From contig WAPT01000020.1 in the NCBI GenBank assembly GCA_015520605.1, positions 1 to 52,167 on the forward strand: DNA of 52,167 nt, given 5' to 3'. Source of the DNA: Nanobdellati archaeon. Its GTDB lineage: Archaea; EX4484-52; WAPT01. Every line of letters begins with the position of its first letter. Position 1 is the stretch's first letter. Of the stretch, positions 38,475 through 47,856 are shown piece by piece. The position numbers and the translations under genes were made by a program. The notes beneath the pieces are model-generated. The model had not been told where the DNA came from and made no database searches. It saw only the letters and a list, made by a program, of their open reading frames with translations.

Positions 38475-39266
38475 ATGCTTCTGAATACCTCACGGAATTT
38501 CCTCGTTTCCGAGAATGAAAATATAGAGGAAGCGAAAGTAATAGTTCTTGGCGTACCTTTCGATAGCACGGAAACCACACTACCGGGACAGAGGCTTGCA
38601 CCCCTCGAAATCAGAAAGGCTCTGCTCTCCCTCGAGCTTAACGAACTTTTAGATGAGGTTTATGACGCTGGAGATGTTGTTGTGGTGCACGGAAGCGTGA
38701 AGAAAACGATGGAAAGGCTTGAGGACGTTCTTAATGACATATGGAAGAGGAACAACAGAGCGGTGCTTCTCGTGCTGGGTGGGGAGCACACCGTAACTTA
38801 TGGGGTTGTGAAGTTCCTAGCCACAAAGTTTAACGAGTTACAGCTTGTTTTCATGGATGCTCATGGAGATGCTTACGATGAATATATGGGTTTAAAACTT
38901 TGCCATGCGACCGTGCTCAAGAGGATTGATGAGCTCGGGAATGTTAAGATAGCCACGGTTGGGATAAGGGAAGAGCTAGAAGAGCTAAGCAACCTTAAGA
39001 ATCTTGTTAGCATCGATGATCTTAACAGGGAGAAACCCACTTATGTGAGCATAGATGTTGATGTTCTTGATCCATCCCTCATGCCCGGAGTATCAGACCC
39101 TGTGCCTATCGGATTGAAGGTAGAGAACGTTATTAATTATATTAAAAGGTTTGACTTTCTTGTTGGCGTGGATGTGGTTGAACTCAACCCCATACTTGAG
39201 AATAACATCTCCCCCAGAACCGCGGCATGGATCATGAGAGAGATTATGATGAAGGTAAGAATGTAA
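38475..39266 (+). CDS. speB: Agmatinase/arginase family ureohydrolase
   Basis: GVPFDSTETTLPGQRLAPLEIR...GGEHTVTYG...FMDAHGDAYDEY...YVSIDVDVLDPSLMPGVSDP. Confidence 0.93.
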   Translation: MLLNTSRNFLVSENENIEEAKVIVLGVPFDSTETTLPGQRLAPLEIRKALLSLELNELLDEVYDAGDVVVVHGSVKKTMERLEDVLNDIWKRNNRAVLLVLGGEHTVTYGVVKFLATKFNELQLVFMDAHGDAYDEYMGLKLCHATVLKRIDELGNVKIATVGIREELEELSNLKNLVSIDDLNREKPTYVSIDVDVLDPSLMPGVSDPVPIGLKVENVINYIKRFDFLVGVDVVELNPILENNISPRTAAWIMREIMMKVRM

Positions 39267-39413
39267 GTAAGAATGTAAAGTTTTAACCCCTCTTTTATAT
39301 TACTTTTTCGGTAAACTTCCTGTTATTACAAAAACAGAAAATCCAAAATTAAGCTACATCGAATAGCAGACAGGCGAAATCCTTATAAAATTCCGAACCA
39401 TCTCCTTCTCTTC

Positions 39414-40187
39414 ATGATTGATGTGCACTGTCATCTTGAACAAAAGGACTATGACGAAGATCTGGATGAGGTTATAGAGAGGGCCAAACAAACTGGGCTT
39501 AAAGCCATCATCACCTGCTGTGCCAACCCCACCGATCTTGAAAAAAGTCTGAATATAATTGAAAAATACAGGGGCTTCGTGTTCTTAACCGCATCCCTTC
39601 ACCCAATCCATGTGCCTGAGTACACCGATAATCAGATCGAAGAGTTTATGAAACGGCTGGAGAGTTTGAAGAATAAAATTGTGGGTATAGGAGAGGCTGG
39701 CCTGGACTATTACTGGGTAAAGGACGAAAAACAAAGAGCAAGACAAATGGAGGTTTTCCGAATGCATATAGAACTAGCAAAAAAACTCAAACTACCCCTT
39801 ATAGTGCATAGCAGAGATGGTCACGATGATACTGTTGCTATTCTTGACGAGTACGACTATGATAGAGTGCTGTGGCACTTCTTTGGTGTGAAGGACAGGG
39901 TGGATTGGTTGGTTGAGCACAAATACAGAGCATCTTTTAATACTCTGTTATTGAGAAGTAAGACTCACAAAAAGATAGTTAAAAAAATACCCATGGAGCT
40001 GATTATGCTTGAAACCGATGCGCCATGGCTTGGGTTTGGTAAAAGAAACGAGCCTTCAGCCATAGTTAAAGTGGCCGGGAAAATTGCTGAGATTAAAAAG
40101 ATGAGCTTCGAGGAAGTCTGGCAGACATGCGGAAGGAATGCTATGGAGTTCTTCAAGCTGGGAACAAGTTTTCGAAGCTCCGGTTGA
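39414..40187 (+). CDS. TatD-family metal-dependent hydrolase
   Basis: MIDVHCHLEQKDY...GIGEAGLDYY...LPLIVHSRDG...METDAPWL-like LETDAPWLGFG. Confidence 0.92.
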   Translation: MIDVHCHLEQKDYDEDLDEVIERAKQTGLKAIITCCANPTDLEKSLNIIEKYRGFVFLTASLHPIHVPEYTDNQIEEFMKRLESLKNKIVGIGEAGLDYYWVKDEKQRARQMEVFRMHIELAKKLKLPLIVHSRDGHDDTVAILDEYDYDRVLWHFFGVKDRVDWLVEHKYRASFNTLLLRSKTHKKIVKKIPMELIMLETDAPWLGFGKRNEPSAIVKVAGKIAEIKKMSFEEVWQTCGRNAMEFFKLGTSFRSSG

Positions 40188-40277
40188 CAAAACCATTCTG
40201 CAGATTGCGAAAAATAATAATCAGAGCGACCAAACAAATATAAAGGTCGTGCAAAAAAAACAAATTAGGGAGGCGGT

Positions 40278-41435
40278 ATGAGCGTTAAAAACAGCAACCC
40301 GTACGAGTATGGGGACTCGGGTTCAAACATAAGGGTGAGATCACTCACCCTTGAGGAGGAGAACGAGCTACTTCGCGATTCATTAAGGGAGTTGCAAGAG
40401 GAGCTGGAAAAGTTCAGAAAGCCACCATTAATAGTTTCAAGTGTGGTTGACGTCATCTCTCCAGAGAAGGTGGTTGTGAGGCTTAACAGCGGTGATTTCT
40501 GCGTCAATGTGGCAAAGGAGCTTGTCGGGAAGCTCGAACCCGATGACAGAGTGATCCTTGAGCAGCGCTCCCTCACAGTCCTCGAGAGAATAGGCAAGTC
40601 CAAGTACTTTGATGTCACAAAATTCGTTATAGTAGAGAAACCGAAGGTCAGCTGGAACGATATAGGTGGGCTTGAGGAGCAGATAAGGGAGATAAGAGAA
40701 GTCATAGAGCTACCACTCACAAACCCCCACATTTTCGAGAAAGTGGGTATAACTCCACCTAAAGGTGTGCTTTTATACGGTCCGCCAGGGACAGGTAAGA
40801 CTCTGCTTGCAAAGGCTGTGGCCGCTAACAGTAACGCCACATTTATTGAAGTTGTTGGCTCCGAGCTCGTGCAGAAGTTCATTGGAGAGGGTGCCAAATT
40901 CGTCAAGTCGATTTTCCAGCTCGCAAGAGAGAAAGCTCCATCCATCGTGTTTATTGACGAGCTGGATTCCATAGCCGCAAAGCGCATCGAGGTTGGTACA
41001 TCTGGAGAGAGGGAAGTGCAGAGGACATTCATGCAGCTTCTTGCCGAGATAGACGGTTTCAAGCCGCTGGGTAACGTTAAGGTGATAGGCGCAACAAACA
41101 GACTTGACATTCTCGATCCGGCGATCCTCAGGCCGGGGAGGCTCGACCGTCTGATTCATGTACCAAAGCCCAATTTCGAGGGAAGGGTGGAGATATTCAG
41201 AATACACACAAGAAAAATGAACCTTGCGGATGATGTGTCGTTTGAAAAACTCTCTCATTTCACAGACGGCATGACGGGAGCGGATATCAAAGCGATCTGT
41301 ACCGAAGCCGGTTATTTTGCCATAAGAAATAACAGGACAAAGGTTACGATGGAGGACTTTGAAAACGCGATAGAAAAGGTCAAGAAAAAGATAAAGAAAA
41401 ATGAAAGACTGGAACACAGCTGGATGTACAGCTGA
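40278..41435 (+). CDS. pan: Proteasome-activating nucleotidase (PAN)
   Basis: N-terminal coiled coil, GPPGTGKTLLAKAVAANSNATFIEVVGSELVQKFIGEGAKFVKSIFQLAREKAPSIVFIDELDSIAAKR; C-terminal SWMYS (HbYX-related). Confidence 0.92.
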   Translation: MSVKNSNPYEYGDSGSNIRVRSLTLEEENELLRDSLRELQEELEKFRKPPLIVSSVVDVISPEKVVVRLNSGDFCVNVAKELVGKLEPDDRVILEQRSLTVLERIGKSKYFDVTKFVIVEKPKVSWNDIGGLEEQIREIREVIELPLTNPHIFEKVGITPPKGVLLYGPPGTGKTLLAKAVAANSNATFIEVVGSELVQKFIGEGAKFVKSIFQLAREKAPSIVFIDELDSIAAKRIEVGTSGEREVQRTFMQLLAEIDGFKPLGNVKVIGATNRLDILDPAILRPGRLDRLIHVPKPNFEGRVEIFRIHTRKMNLADDVSFEKLSHFTDGMTGADIKAICTEAGYFAIRNNRTKVTMEDFENAIEKVKKKIKKNERLEHSWMYS

Positions 41436-41449
41436 ATGGGGATGCTCCA

Positions 41450-42076
41450 GTGAGAATAGTCAGAGCCGGAAAAGGAAAAGTCGAAAAATCCTCACTGTTC
41501 ATTAGGCCTGCTGACCTTATAACCACCGTTCGATGGCTTCTTGCAGTTGTGTTAGCAGTTATCCTGGCATTCTCTCCCGGTAAACTGAATGTTTGTGCGG
41601 GGATGGCGGCAATTATCCTTATCTTCTTCATGGATTATCTGGACGGTATGCTCGCAAGAAGATTTGAAGGACACGACAATTGTAATGTTGAGGGTGCTTT
41701 CTACGATATAGCGGGAGACAGGACTGTGGAGTGCGTGCTGCAGGTTCCGTTTGTTTATGCTGCTGTTCTCAATCCTCTCGTGTTGATCTACTATCTATCA
41801 AAAAATTTTATGATAGATCACATACGGTATGTCATTGCTTTAAAGTCAAGAAAAGCTCCGTTCATGCAGGGAAAAACCCGGATGTTTGTTGGGTTGGTCT
41901 CCTCCAGGATTATGAGAGGTCTATACGGCTTCATGAAAGTACTCATGTTCCTCCTGCTTCTTCTTGCGATGTACAACACCGGCTTTACTCACCTTGCTAA
42001 TATTATAGCATACATCACAGTTTTTATTTCCATTTTGAGGACGGCCCCTGTTGTAATTGAGTTCGTGAGAGGATGA
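41450..42076 (+). CDS. CDP-alcohol phosphatidyltransferase family protein
   Basis: DGMLARRFEGHDNCNVEGAFYDIAGD matches DGxxARx(n)Gx3Dx3D pattern; multi-TM. Confidence 0.8.
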   Translation: MRIVRAGKGKVEKSSLFIRPADLITTVRWLLAVVLAVILAFSPGKLNVCAGMAAIILIFFMDYLDGMLARRFEGHDNCNVEGAFYDIAGDRTVECVLQVPFVYAAVLNPLVLIYYLSKNFMIDHIRYVIALKSRKAPFMQGKTRMFVGLVSSRIMRGLYGFMKVLMFLLLLLAMYNTGFTHLANIIAYITVFISILRTAPVVIEFVRG

Positions 42077-42225
42077 AAAATTTAAAAAACAAGGAAAATT
42101 TGTGCATCTTCATTTTATTTCACTGATTATAGAGAGATGTTGTGTGCTTGGCACGAAAGCATGCCACAAGATAACACATCTTGGCGACATATATTTTTTA
42201 TTATTAATTTCCGCTATTAAACCCT

Positions 42226-42834
42226 ATGCTCGAATTGAATGACAAGAAAGCGCTCTACGTTGTGTTTGAAGGTATGGATGCAAGCGGAAAGAGCACCCAA
42301 GCAAGAATGCTCGCTGATTTTCTTTCCTCCCAAGGTTTCAGTGTGTTCTTTTTTGCCGAGCCGACAGGCGGTGTTGTGGGGCGCTTCCTGAAGGAAAGGA
42401 TGTTGAAGAGTAAGAATTACGCTCCCGAAACAATAGCTTTGTGTTTTGCTGCCGATCGAGTTATTTTCAGGGATGAAAAGCTGATGGAAGCGCTGAAAAC
42501 CCACGATGTGGTGGTTGCCGATAGGAGCTACTATTCCTCGCTTGTTTACCAGACGGTTATGGGGCTCGATTATCACTGGGTAAAGGAGATCAACCGCTTT
42601 GCCATAAAGCCAGATATTGCATTTGTTCTTGACATTCCGCTAGAGGAGTATGTAAGAAGGAAGGGCACAACCGAGATCATCTTTGAAAACGAGGCGTTTC
42701 AGAAAAAAGTGAGGGATATGTATCTGAAGCTGCCGGAGCTTCTACCCCACGACAACATCATCATTCTGGACGGCACCAGACCTAAGGAAAATTTGCACGA
42801 GGAGATAAGGAAAAAGATCGTTGCATTGATCTGA
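42226..42834 (+). CDS. tmk: Thymidylate kinase
   Basis: VVFEGMDASGKSTQARMLADFLSSQG; VVADRSYYSSLVYQ. Confidence 0.93.
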   Translation: MLELNDKKALYVVFEGMDASGKSTQARMLADFLSSQGFSVFFFAEPTGGVVGRFLKERMLKSKNYAPETIALCFAADRVIFRDEKLMEALKTHDVVVADRSYYSSLVYQTVMGLDYHWVKEINRFAIKPDIAFVLDIPLEEYVRRKGTTEIIFENEAFQKKVRDMYLKLPELLPHDNIIILDGTRPKENLHEEIRKKIVALI

Positions 42835-42871
42835 CATTTTCCTTTTAAATTTTTCATCCGAATTTGACAGC

Positions 42872-43834
42872 ATGGATGAAAGGAGCAACAATGCACTTCA
42901 TGAAAAGCTCGAGCTATTCAAGAAAACTCTGAAAAGACAACATTACGGAATTGTGGGTGATCATTCGGCAGTTAAGGTCTGTGAATGGACTAAGAAGAGC
43001 ATAAAGGATCAGGGTGTGTGCTACAAAGAGAAGTTTTATTATAACCATTATGGTATTCAGAGCCATACATGCTTGCAGATGAGTCCTGCTGCCTTCTTCT
43101 GCCCGAACCGCTGCATATACTGCTGGAGAGCCATAGAGCAGACAGTGAGTGCTGACATGACCTCTTTCCCACTCATGGATGAGCCTGCAAGCATAATAGA
43201 TGGTTGTATTCAGCAGCACCGAAAGCTGCTTTCCGGGCTTAAAGGCTATGCTGGCACGAACATGAAGAAGTGGGAAGAAGCCCAGAATCCAAAAAATGCG
43301 GCTATAAGTCTGATAGGGGAACCAACAGCATATCCTCTTATTTCGGATCTGATTAAGGAGTTTCATAGGCGTGGATTTACAACATTTCTTGTAACGAATG
43401 GACAGTTTCCGGAAAGGCTTGAAAAGTTGGAAGAGAGGCCCACGCAACTTTACCTCTCTCTCGATGCACCAAACCCGGAAATTTATAGACGTGTTGACTG
43501 TCCCACACTTCCCGACTTTTGGGACAGGCTTATGAGGACTGTAGAGTTCCTCTCCGCTTATGATGGCAGGAAGTGTGTCAGGTTAACGATGATTAAGGGA
43601 TACAACACCTCTAACTGGGAAGAGTATGCCAAACTCATTGAGAGGATAAACCCCCATTTCGTTGAGGTTAAAGCATACATGTACCTCGGTTTTTCACGAT
43701 ACAGGTTAAAGGAAGAAAACATGCCGTATCACCACGACATAATAGAATATGCTTCAAAACTGAATGAATATCTTAACTACAATTGGGCTGGAGAGGACGA
43801 GCGCAGCAGGGTCGTGCTCCTGAGCAGGATATAA
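42872..43834 (+). CDS. taw1: Wyosine-biosynthesis radical SAM enzyme Taw1/TYW1
   Basis: FYYNHYGIQSHTCLQMSPAAFFCPNRCIYCWRAIE; SLIGEPTAYPLISDLI. Confidence 0.95.
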   Translation: MDERSNNALHEKLELFKKTLKRQHYGIVGDHSAVKVCEWTKKSIKDQGVCYKEKFYYNHYGIQSHTCLQMSPAAFFCPNRCIYCWRAIEQTVSADMTSFPLMDEPASIIDGCIQQHRKLLSGLKGYAGTNMKKWEEAQNPKNAAISLIGEPTAYPLISDLIKEFHRRGFTTFLVTNGQFPERLEKLEERPTQLYLSLDAPNPEIYRRVDCPTLPDFWDRLMRTVEFLSAYDGRKCVRLTMIKGYNTSNWEEYAKLIERINPHFVEVKAYMYLGFSRYRLKEENMPYHHDIIEYASKLNEYLNYNWAGEDERSRVVLLSRI

Positions 43835-43841
43835 AGGGATT

Positions 43842-44420
43842 TTGGTTGGATTCAGGAAAAACCTTTTATTTTTCCACCCTCCTCTTCTGATCATGGAAAT
43901 AAAAAACGACCTATGGTACAGATTGCTCCATCCAAAAATCGCTTGCCTGCTGGTTGTTGATACCAACATCATGACGCTTGCCTGGGCGATGCCTGTTGAT
44001 GATGAAGCAAAGGTTCTTGCTATCTCCATGTGGAAGGGTAACTACAGTTACGAGCTGATTGAAAGGAGGAAAGAGTTCGTTCTTTGCATACCCACAGCTG
44101 AGATGCTGAGAGAAGTGTGGTTCTGCGGGACAAGGAGCGGAAGGGAAGTAAACAAAGTGGAAGAGCTTAGCATCCAGATGGAAAATGGCGTGAAAATAAA
44201 AACACCCCACATTAAAGGATGTGCAGCATTTCTGGAATGCAGAGTGATGGATTCAGCACTACACAAACAATTTGGAGAACATGTAGTGTACTTTGCCGAA
44301 GTGTTGTACGCATGGGCTGATGACAAACTCTTTGATAGAACATGGAAGGAAAATGCTAACATTTTACTTCATGTTGGAAGCAGATTTTTTACAACCCCAT
44401 CGAGATTTTTGAGAGCTTAA
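43842..44420 (+). CDS. Flavin reductase-like domain protein
   Basis: PKIACLLVVDTNIMTLAWAMPVDDEAKVLAISMWKGNYSYELIERRKEFVLCIP. Start may be internal (MEIKNDLW). Confidence 0.8.
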   Translation: MVGFRKNLLFFHPPLLIMEIKNDLWYRLLHPKIACLLVVDTNIMTLAWAMPVDDEAKVLAISMWKGNYSYELIERRKEFVLCIPTAEMLREVWFCGTRSGREVNKVEELSIQMENGVKIKTPHIKGCAAFLECRVMDSALHKQFGEHVVYFAEVLYAWADDKLFDRTWKENANILLHVGSRFFTTPSRFLRA

Positions 44421-44516
44421 TCATCACAAAAATCTTAAAAAGCTCGGAATCCCCTTGCTGATTAAAGATGAAAATTGATGAGGTTCTCGATTTTCAAAAA
44501 GGTGAGGTGATGTCCC

Positions 44517-45308
44517 TTGCTCAATGATATCATGAGGGAGATAAAAAGAACTCAGGTTTTGGTTTTTGCGGGAGGTATGGCTAAAAGGATGGGATACCTC
44601 GATAAGCCGAAAGCGCTTCTGGAGGTTAACGGCAAACCTTTAATAGACCACACACTTGAAATGTGCACGGGCTGTGGTTTCGAGGATTTCGTTTTCCTGC
44701 TCGGACATAAAAGCGAGGACATAATCTCCCACCTCAAAAAGTGGGAGGGTAAAATAAACATGAGATACTCCGTCGAGTCTGAGCACATTAAGGGAAAGGG
44801 TAAGGCCTTCAAGTTTGCTCTGGAAAATGGTAAGATAGACAGAAACAGGAGAAGCCTTGTGGTATTTCCCGATGATCTTGTGCTTGATCCCACACTACCG
44901 CTTCAAGCACTACTACACCACCTTACTGGGGTCAGAAGTTTTGGAATAAAAGCCACGATCGTTTTCACAACAGGAACGGAATATCCCTTCGGTGTCGGAG
45001 AGATAGACAGCTACGGAATAGTTTACGATTTTGTGGAGAAGCCTTTCATAGAAAAACCCACCTCCATAGGTATGTACCTGCTCGAGCCTTACGTTTACGA
45101 GCTTGTGGACAAGAAGATAGATCTGAATGCCAGCAATGGTGTTGAGTTTGAGAGCATGATCCTTCCCGTGCTTGCTGAGGAGAAAGCTCTGTATTCCTTC
45201 CTGATACCGCCAAACCTCTGGATACCTGTAAACACCATTAAGGAGTACGAATTAGCCAACAAAGTTATGAAAAGACTCGAGGAAAATAAAGAAGAGGAAA
45301 AAGAGTGA
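44517..45308 (+). CDS. Sugar-phosphate nucleotidyltransferase-like protein
   Basis: VLVFAGGMAKRMGYLDKPKALLEVNGKPLIDHTLEM; VVFPDDLVLDP. Confidence 0.88.
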   Translation: MLNDIMREIKRTQVLVFAGGMAKRMGYLDKPKALLEVNGKPLIDHTLEMCTGCGFEDFVFLLGHKSEDIISHLKKWEGKINMRYSVESEHIKGKGKAFKFALENGKIDRNRRSLVVFPDDLVLDPTLPLQALLHHLTGVRSFGIKATIVFTTGTEYPFGVGEIDSYGIVYDFVEKPFIEKPTSIGMYLLEPYVYELVDKKIDLNASNGVEFESMILPVLAEEKALYSFLIPPNLWIPVNTIKEYELANKVMKRLEENKEEEKE

Positions 45309-45352
45309 TAGTTTATTTTTCCTCATTCTCTTCTCTTTGTTTTCGTTTTTTA

Positions 45353-45898
45353 TTATTCTGTTTTTTCCTCCAGCTTAACGACCTTCTTACCCCTTTCTTG
45401 AGGCAAGATCTTTAGCTTGGCTCTCTCAAACTCCTCCTTAAGATTTCTATCAAAAAGCTCGTAAAGGAAAACAACCAGAGCTCCCACTTCACTGTGGGGC
45501 TGATTGCCTATGGCGATGTTGTAGTCCGCAAGCCTGTAAAGCTCAGAAGGAACCTTCTCACTTCCTACTACCACACACAGTTTTCTGCTGGATGCTTCCT
45601 CCCTGATCCTATTCATCCTTTGCTGGAAGGGCATCCCGTACATTGTGAGGTGAACCTTAACACCATTAAACGCTTTTAGCCATCTTTTCCAGTTCCTCTC
45701 ATAGGAGATAAAGAAGGGGCCACCCCACCTCTCCACAACATCCATGATGCTTTTTTCCATTACTTCGTCCTTCTCTCCAGAATAAATTACGCCGCTTGCC
45801 CCAAAAGCTCTTGCAACAAGAGCCACATGTGTGCTTATACGCTTATCCCTCTCCTTTCGGTGCCCAAGTCTAAAAACAATAACTTTAGCCACCATCAC
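45353..45898 (-). CDS. trm56: tRNA (cytidine-56-2'-O)-methyltransferase (aTrm56)
   Basis: VIVFRLGHRKERDKRISTHVALVARAFGASGVIYSGE...VVGSEKVPSELYRLADYNIAIGNQPHSEVGALVVFLYEL. Confidence 0.93.
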   Translation of the reverse strand: MMVAKVIVFRLGHRKERDKRISTHVALVARAFGASGVIYSGEKDEVMEKSIMDVVERWGGPFFISYERNWKRWLKAFNGVKVHLTMYGMPFQQRMNRIREEASSRKLCVVVGSEKVPSELYRLADYNIAIGNQPHSEVGALVVFLYELFDRNLKEEFERAKLKILPQERGKKVVKLEEKTE

Positions 45899-45913
45899 TT
45901 CTAATTTGAGGGT

Positions 45914-46765
45914 TCAGGTTTTTATAACCGTACCAAGCCCCACCTCTCCCATGAGCGCTCTCTTAACATACCCCGCTCTATTGCCATTGATTATCTCTGC
46001 AACGATGCCCTCCAGTTCCATCAGCTCCTCAATTTTCCTTACCATCCCCCCAGTCACGTCAAAGTACGCTGAACCACTAAGCATATCCAGTACCTCTTTA
46101 ACGTTCTCTCTCGTTATTTCCTTTATCAACTTTGCATCCTTGTGTTTTTTGGGATCCTTATCATATATGCCATCTACATCGCTTGCATGGATCAGCCTGT
46201 TAGGCTTCAGCTTTCTCGCAAGATACTTCATAATTTCATCTCCTGAAAGAATGCCGCCACCAAGCTTTTTGTCATAAGCCGGTACACCGTAGAGCACAGG
46301 CACCAGCCCCACCGAGACCATACCTTTTATCGCCTCGATGTCCATGTGGACAAGGCTCTCATTTTCAAGCACGGCACTTGCTGAAGCCTGCACGGGTGTT
46401 GCAGGTACGTGATGATTTTGGAGGTAAGCGCATACTTTAGCGTTCAACTCATTCTGGAGCCTCTGAATCTCAGCAAACCCCAGAAGCTTTCTTTCATACT
46501 CGTTCTCCTTCAGAGCCTTGTAAAGCGTCGCCAATACATGCCCGTAGCTACCGGCCCCATGTATCAGAATGAGAGCGAGGTCTTTCCTCTCATTCCAGGC
46601 TTCCCCTATCTCTTTTGCAAGTCTCTTGACGTTATCCTTGTGGAGCGTGGGCATCCATCTATTCTTGTAGGTTATTATGGATCCGCCAAGCTTCATGATC
46701 ACAAAGTCTCGGATCTCCCGGCCATTAGTTCCTCTCCCTATGGCCATATCAGCACCACCTCTCAT
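45914..46765 (-). CDS. ipk: Isopentenyl phosphate kinase
   Basis: VIMKLGGSIITYK...ILIHGAGSYGHVLA...GGILSGDEIMKYLARKLKPNRLIHASDVDGIYDKDP...DVTGGMVRKIEELMEL. Confidence 0.94.
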   Translation of the reverse strand: MRGGADMAIGRGTNGREIRDFVIMKLGGSIITYKNRWMPTLHKDNVKRLAKEIGEAWNERKDLALILIHGAGSYGHVLATLYKALKENEYERKLLGFAEIQRLQNELNAKVCAYLQNHHVPATPVQASASAVLENESLVHMDIEAIKGMVSVGLVPVLYGVPAYDKKLGGGILSGDEIMKYLARKLKPNRLIHASDVDGIYDKDPKKHKDAKLIKEITRENVKEVLDMLSGSAYFDVTGGMVRKIEELMELEGIVAEIINGNRAGYVKRALMGEVGLGTVIKT

Positions 46766-47387
46766 AATTATAGTTTACCCCTATCTGATCCATAACCTTG
46801 CCGATTATGTTTTTGATCATGGCTTCACCTGAAGGAAAAATAAAACCCTCCCGAAAGCTGTCGCCCGTGCCTTTGCTTACCTTAATTTTTCTTCCATAAA
46901 AGCTCATCATCATGGGGAGTATTATCGCACCTTCTTGAGCGAGTCTAAGCATGTTTTCAATATGTGCTTTCCTCACTGGAGTTTCCCTGACACAGAGCAC
47001 AAGCTTCCTGCCCTCCTTCAGAGTAACGCTCGCAGCCCTGATAATAAGGTTTAGCTCAGCCCCGCACGCAATTAAGGCGAGGGTTTTCATACTACACGGC
47101 AACACCACCATTCCATCATGCCTAAAAGTTCCGGAAGCTATGGGAGCGCTAAGCTCATACTCCCCATAAACACGATCGCTCCATTCTTTAATCCTGCTCA
47201 GAAAGTTCTCCTCGCTTATCCCCATCTCGTGTGCAGCCACCCTCACAGCTCCTCGGGAGTAAACAGTGTGAATCTCAAACTTACTGGTTTTCTTCAACTC
47301 TCTCAGGAACAGAACTCCAGCTACAACACCCGATGCTCCCGTTATTGCGACAACGATTCTTCTCTTCCTCATACTCAATACCCACAC
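46749..47387 (-). CDS. ubiX: UbiX-type flavin prenyltransferase
   Basis: IVVAITGASGVVAGVLFLREL...VVLPCSMKTLALIACGAELNLIIRAASVTLKEGRKLVLCVRETPV. Confidence 0.94.
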   Translation of the reverse strand: MWVLSMRKRRIVVAITGASGVVAGVLFLRELKKTSKFEIHTVYSRGAVRVAAHEMGISEENFLSRIKEWSDRVYGEYELSAPIASGTFRHDGMVVLPCSMKTLALIACGAELNLIIRAASVTLKEGRKLVLCVRETPVRKAHIENMLRLAQEGAIILPMMMSFYGRKIKVSKGTGDSFREGFIFPSGEAMIKNIIGKVMDQIGVNYNYERWC

Positions 47388-47419
47388 CCTCTGGTCATCT
47401 TTTGACTAACTCACACCTT

Positions 47420-47839
47420 TCATTCCAGTATTTCAACCGTCCCTTCTGTGCCATTCACCCTGACCTTTCTTGCACCTCTCAGCTCACTAATGTTGATGCC
47501 ATCGACACACGGAATCTCCGCGAGTATGCACCCCGTTGCAACTATAGCTTCAGTCTCTTCATTAACTATTGCAAGAGGTGCGACACCATTCTTTTTAAGC
47601 CCGTAAATAACATAAGAGCCGACGGTACTTCCCTTACCGTAAGGGAAAACGAGCACCTTGTTGGCTATGCTCCTGCCGTAAAGCTCATGACTCTTATCAA
47701 TAACCATACCAGTTTTCAAGTCAACGCCTCCGTAAAAGCTTATAGGCATCGCTGTAAAAATCACCTCTCCCTCCACTTCTCCATCCATCACGGGGTTTCC
47801 ATGAAGAACCCTGCGCGCCCGATGTTCCTCTGCAGCCAC
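47420..47839 (-). CDS. Phosphomevalonate dehydratase small subunit (aconitase X / DUF126)
   Basis: GEVEGEVIFTAMPISFYGGVDLKTGMVIDKSHELYGRSIANKVLVFPYGKGSTVGSYVIYGLKKNGVAPLAIVNEETEAIVATGCILAEIP. Start revised to GTG 47839 because the ORF-track start (48001) runs into the large-subunit gene. Confidence 0.9.
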   Translation of the reverse strand: MAAEEHRARRVLHGNPVMDGEVEGEVIFTAMPISFYGGVDLKTGMVIDKSHELYGRSIANKVLVFPYGKGSTVGSYVIYGLKKNGVAPLAIVNEETEAIVATGCILAEIPCVDGINISELRGARKVRVNGTEGTVEILE

Positions 47840-47856
47840 ACCACCACCCCGTTTAC

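Noticed and set aside
40265-41110. 281-aa minus-strand ORF
   Set aside because: Antisense to PAN; Ser-rich shadow ORF with no family resemblance.
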